From Fimenecus sp045613685 (GTDB lineage: Bacteria > Bacillota > Clostridia > Oscillospirales > Acutalibacteraceae): 14,768 bases of DNA. Below are positions 13,755 to 14,768 of this stretch, piece after piece (the stretch's first letter is position 1; each line of letters begins with the position of its first letter). A program made the position numbers and the translations under genes. The notes below the pieces were generated by a model that was not told the DNA's origin, did no database searches, and saw only the letters and a program-made list of their open reading frames with translations. The stretch is taken from positions 1 to 14,768 of the forward strand of contig JAZLBL010000027.1 of NCBI GenBank assembly GCA_045613685.1, written 5' to 3'.

Positions 13755-14768
13755 TTATTCGTTAATCTTTGTAACAACGCCTGAACCAACTGTTCTACCG
13801 CCTTCACGGATAGCGAAACGAAGACCTTCTTCGATAGCGATAGGAGTGATGAGTTCAACGTCCATAACAACGTTATCACCAGGCATGCACATTTCTGTAC
13901 CAGCTGGAAGAGAAATTGTACCTGTAACGTCTGTTGTTCTGAAATAGAACTGAGGTCTGTAGTTGTTGAAGAAAGGAGTATGACGGCCGCCTTCATCCTT
14001 TGTCAAAACGTAAACCTGACCTGAGAACTTTGTGTGTGGGTTGATTGTGCCTGGCTTTGCAAGAACCTGACCACGTTCGATTTCACTTCTCTGGATACCA
14101 CGAAGAAGAGCACCGATGTTGTCGCCTGCTTCAGCATAGTCAAGGAGCTTTCTGAACATTTCGATACCAGTAACAACTGTCTTTCTTCTTTCTTCTGAAA
14201 GACCAACGATTTCGATTTCTTCAGATGTTCTGAGCTGACCTCTTTCAACTCTACCTGTAGCAACTGTACCACGACCTGTGATTGTGAAAACGTCTTCAAC
14301 AGGCATAAGGAATGGCTGGTCTGCCTTACGGTCAGGAGTTGGGATGTAGCTGTCAACTGCAGCCATGAGTTCCCAAATTGGAGCACAAGCTGGGTCATCA
14401 GCTGATGCTGCTTCGAGAGCCTTGAGAGCTGAACCCTTGATGATTGGTGTATCATCGCCTGGGAATTCATATTCGTCAAGAGTTTCACGGATTTCCATTT
14501 CAACGAGTTCAAGAAGTTCTTCGTCGTCAACCTGGTCAACTTTGTTCATGAAAACGATGATGTAAGGAACGCCAACCTGACGAGCAAGAAGAAGGTGTTC
14601 TTTTGTCTGAGCCATAGGACCGTCTGTTGAAGCGATAACAAGGATAGCACCGTCCATCTGAGCAGCACCAGTGATCATGTTCTTGATGTAGTCAGCGTGT
14701 CCTGGACAGTCAACGTGAGCATAGTGACGTGTTTCTGTCTCGTACTCAACGTGAGCTGTGTTGATTGT
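13755..14768 (-). CDS. tuf: Elongation factor Tu (5' end missing)
   Basis: 337 codons plus TAA; the reading frame stays open to the window edge, so the true start lies outside. It delivers aminoacyl-tRNA to the ribosome as the GTP complex. The fragment opens with TINTAHVEYET (switch I end) and DCPGH, whose last residue is the catalytic histidine. NKVD (G4) lies 51 residues further on and SALKAL (G5) later. Domains II and III follow, ending GSGVVTKINE. Alignment by the DCPGH and NKVD positions indicates about 60 N-terminal residues, including the P-loop, are cut off. It is followed by a strong terminator, so tuf is the last gene of its transcript. Its upstream partners are not visible. Confidence 0.97.
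   Translation of the reverse strand, partial: TINTAHVEYETETRHYAHVDCPGHADYIKNMITGAAQMDGAILVIASTDGPMAQTKEHLLLARQVGVPYIIVFMNKVDQVDDEELLELVEMEIRETLDEYEFPGDDTPIIKGSALKALEAASADDPACAPIWELMAAVDSYIPTPDRKADQPFLMPVEDVFTITGRGTVATGRVERGQLRTSEEIEIVGLSEERRKTVVTGIEMFRKLLDYAEAGDNIGALLRGIQRSEIERGQVLAKPGTINPHTKFSGQVYVLTKDEGGRHTPFFNNYRPQFYFRTTDVTGTISLPAGTEMCMPGDNVVMDVELITPIAIEEGLRFAIREGGRTVGSGVVTKINE

Noticed and set aside
14003..14539. 178-codon open frame in another frame of tuf
   Set aside because: Frame-shifted reading of EF-Tu codons with low-complexity Q/S/L content; tuf itself is unmistakable.
1..14768. CRISPR array, prophage, transposase or toxin-antitoxin genes
   Set aside because: No regularly spaced repeats and no such coding regions on either strand; all long frames are accounted for by the genes listed.

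Overview
The window looks like a stretch of a low-GC Firmicutes (Clostridia) chromosome, most likely an anaerobic gut-type member of the Oscillospiraceae/Ruminococcaceae or a near relative. This rests on A/T-rich intergenic DNA, AGGAGG-type ribosome binding sites, a T-box leader, a UPF0291 (DUF896) gene, and a ferredoxin-dependent indolepyruvate oxidoreductase. The family-level placement is inference.

Layout. 1-189 (+): 3' end of a NagD-type HAD phosphatase gene. 296-6426 (all -): an arylacetate/2-oxoacid module, transcribed in the order AMP-forming acyl-CoA ligase, iorA, iorB, T-box leader with its own promoter, paaK (phenylacetate-CoA ligase type), tandem-ACT protein. 6637-8226 (+): an SSS-family sodium:solute symporter, facing the module across an intergenic region where two strong promoters point at each other over shared palindromes. 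8257-8452: terminators, tRNA-Lys(UUU) on the minus strand and a stray T-arm-like fragment. 8450-8701 (-): secG. 8702-8948: secG promoter plus an unexplained structured stretch ending in a plus-strand terminator. 8949-13189 (-): a parE/parC-like type II topoisomerase pair in one operon, divergent from textbook gyrase/Topo IV at several motifs. 13311-13523 (-): UPF0291 protein. 13755-14768 (-): tuf (EF-Tu), 5' end cut by the window edge.

Main point. The leader between iorB and paaK is a complete T-box with promoter, Stem I landmarks, an antiterminator T-box sequence, a 14-bp terminator and an SD. Its specifier reads UUC (Phe), and the UGGU bulge sequence fits a tRNA ending in A-CCA. A Phe T-box switches genes on when tRNA-Phe is uncharged. 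Placed before an arylacetate-CoA ligase next to IorAB, it argues that the cluster runs in the biosynthetic direction: phenylacetate is activated to phenylacetyl-CoA, then reductively carboxylated to phenylpyruvate and transaminated to phenylalanine. The ACT protein may sense the amino acid, and the facing symporter may import the acid. Each family assignment and the T-box are visible in sequence; the pathway direction and the symporter substrate are inference.

The rest of the window is core housekeeping (protein secretion, chromosome topology, translation), with some unexplained intergenic structures listed in the findings.
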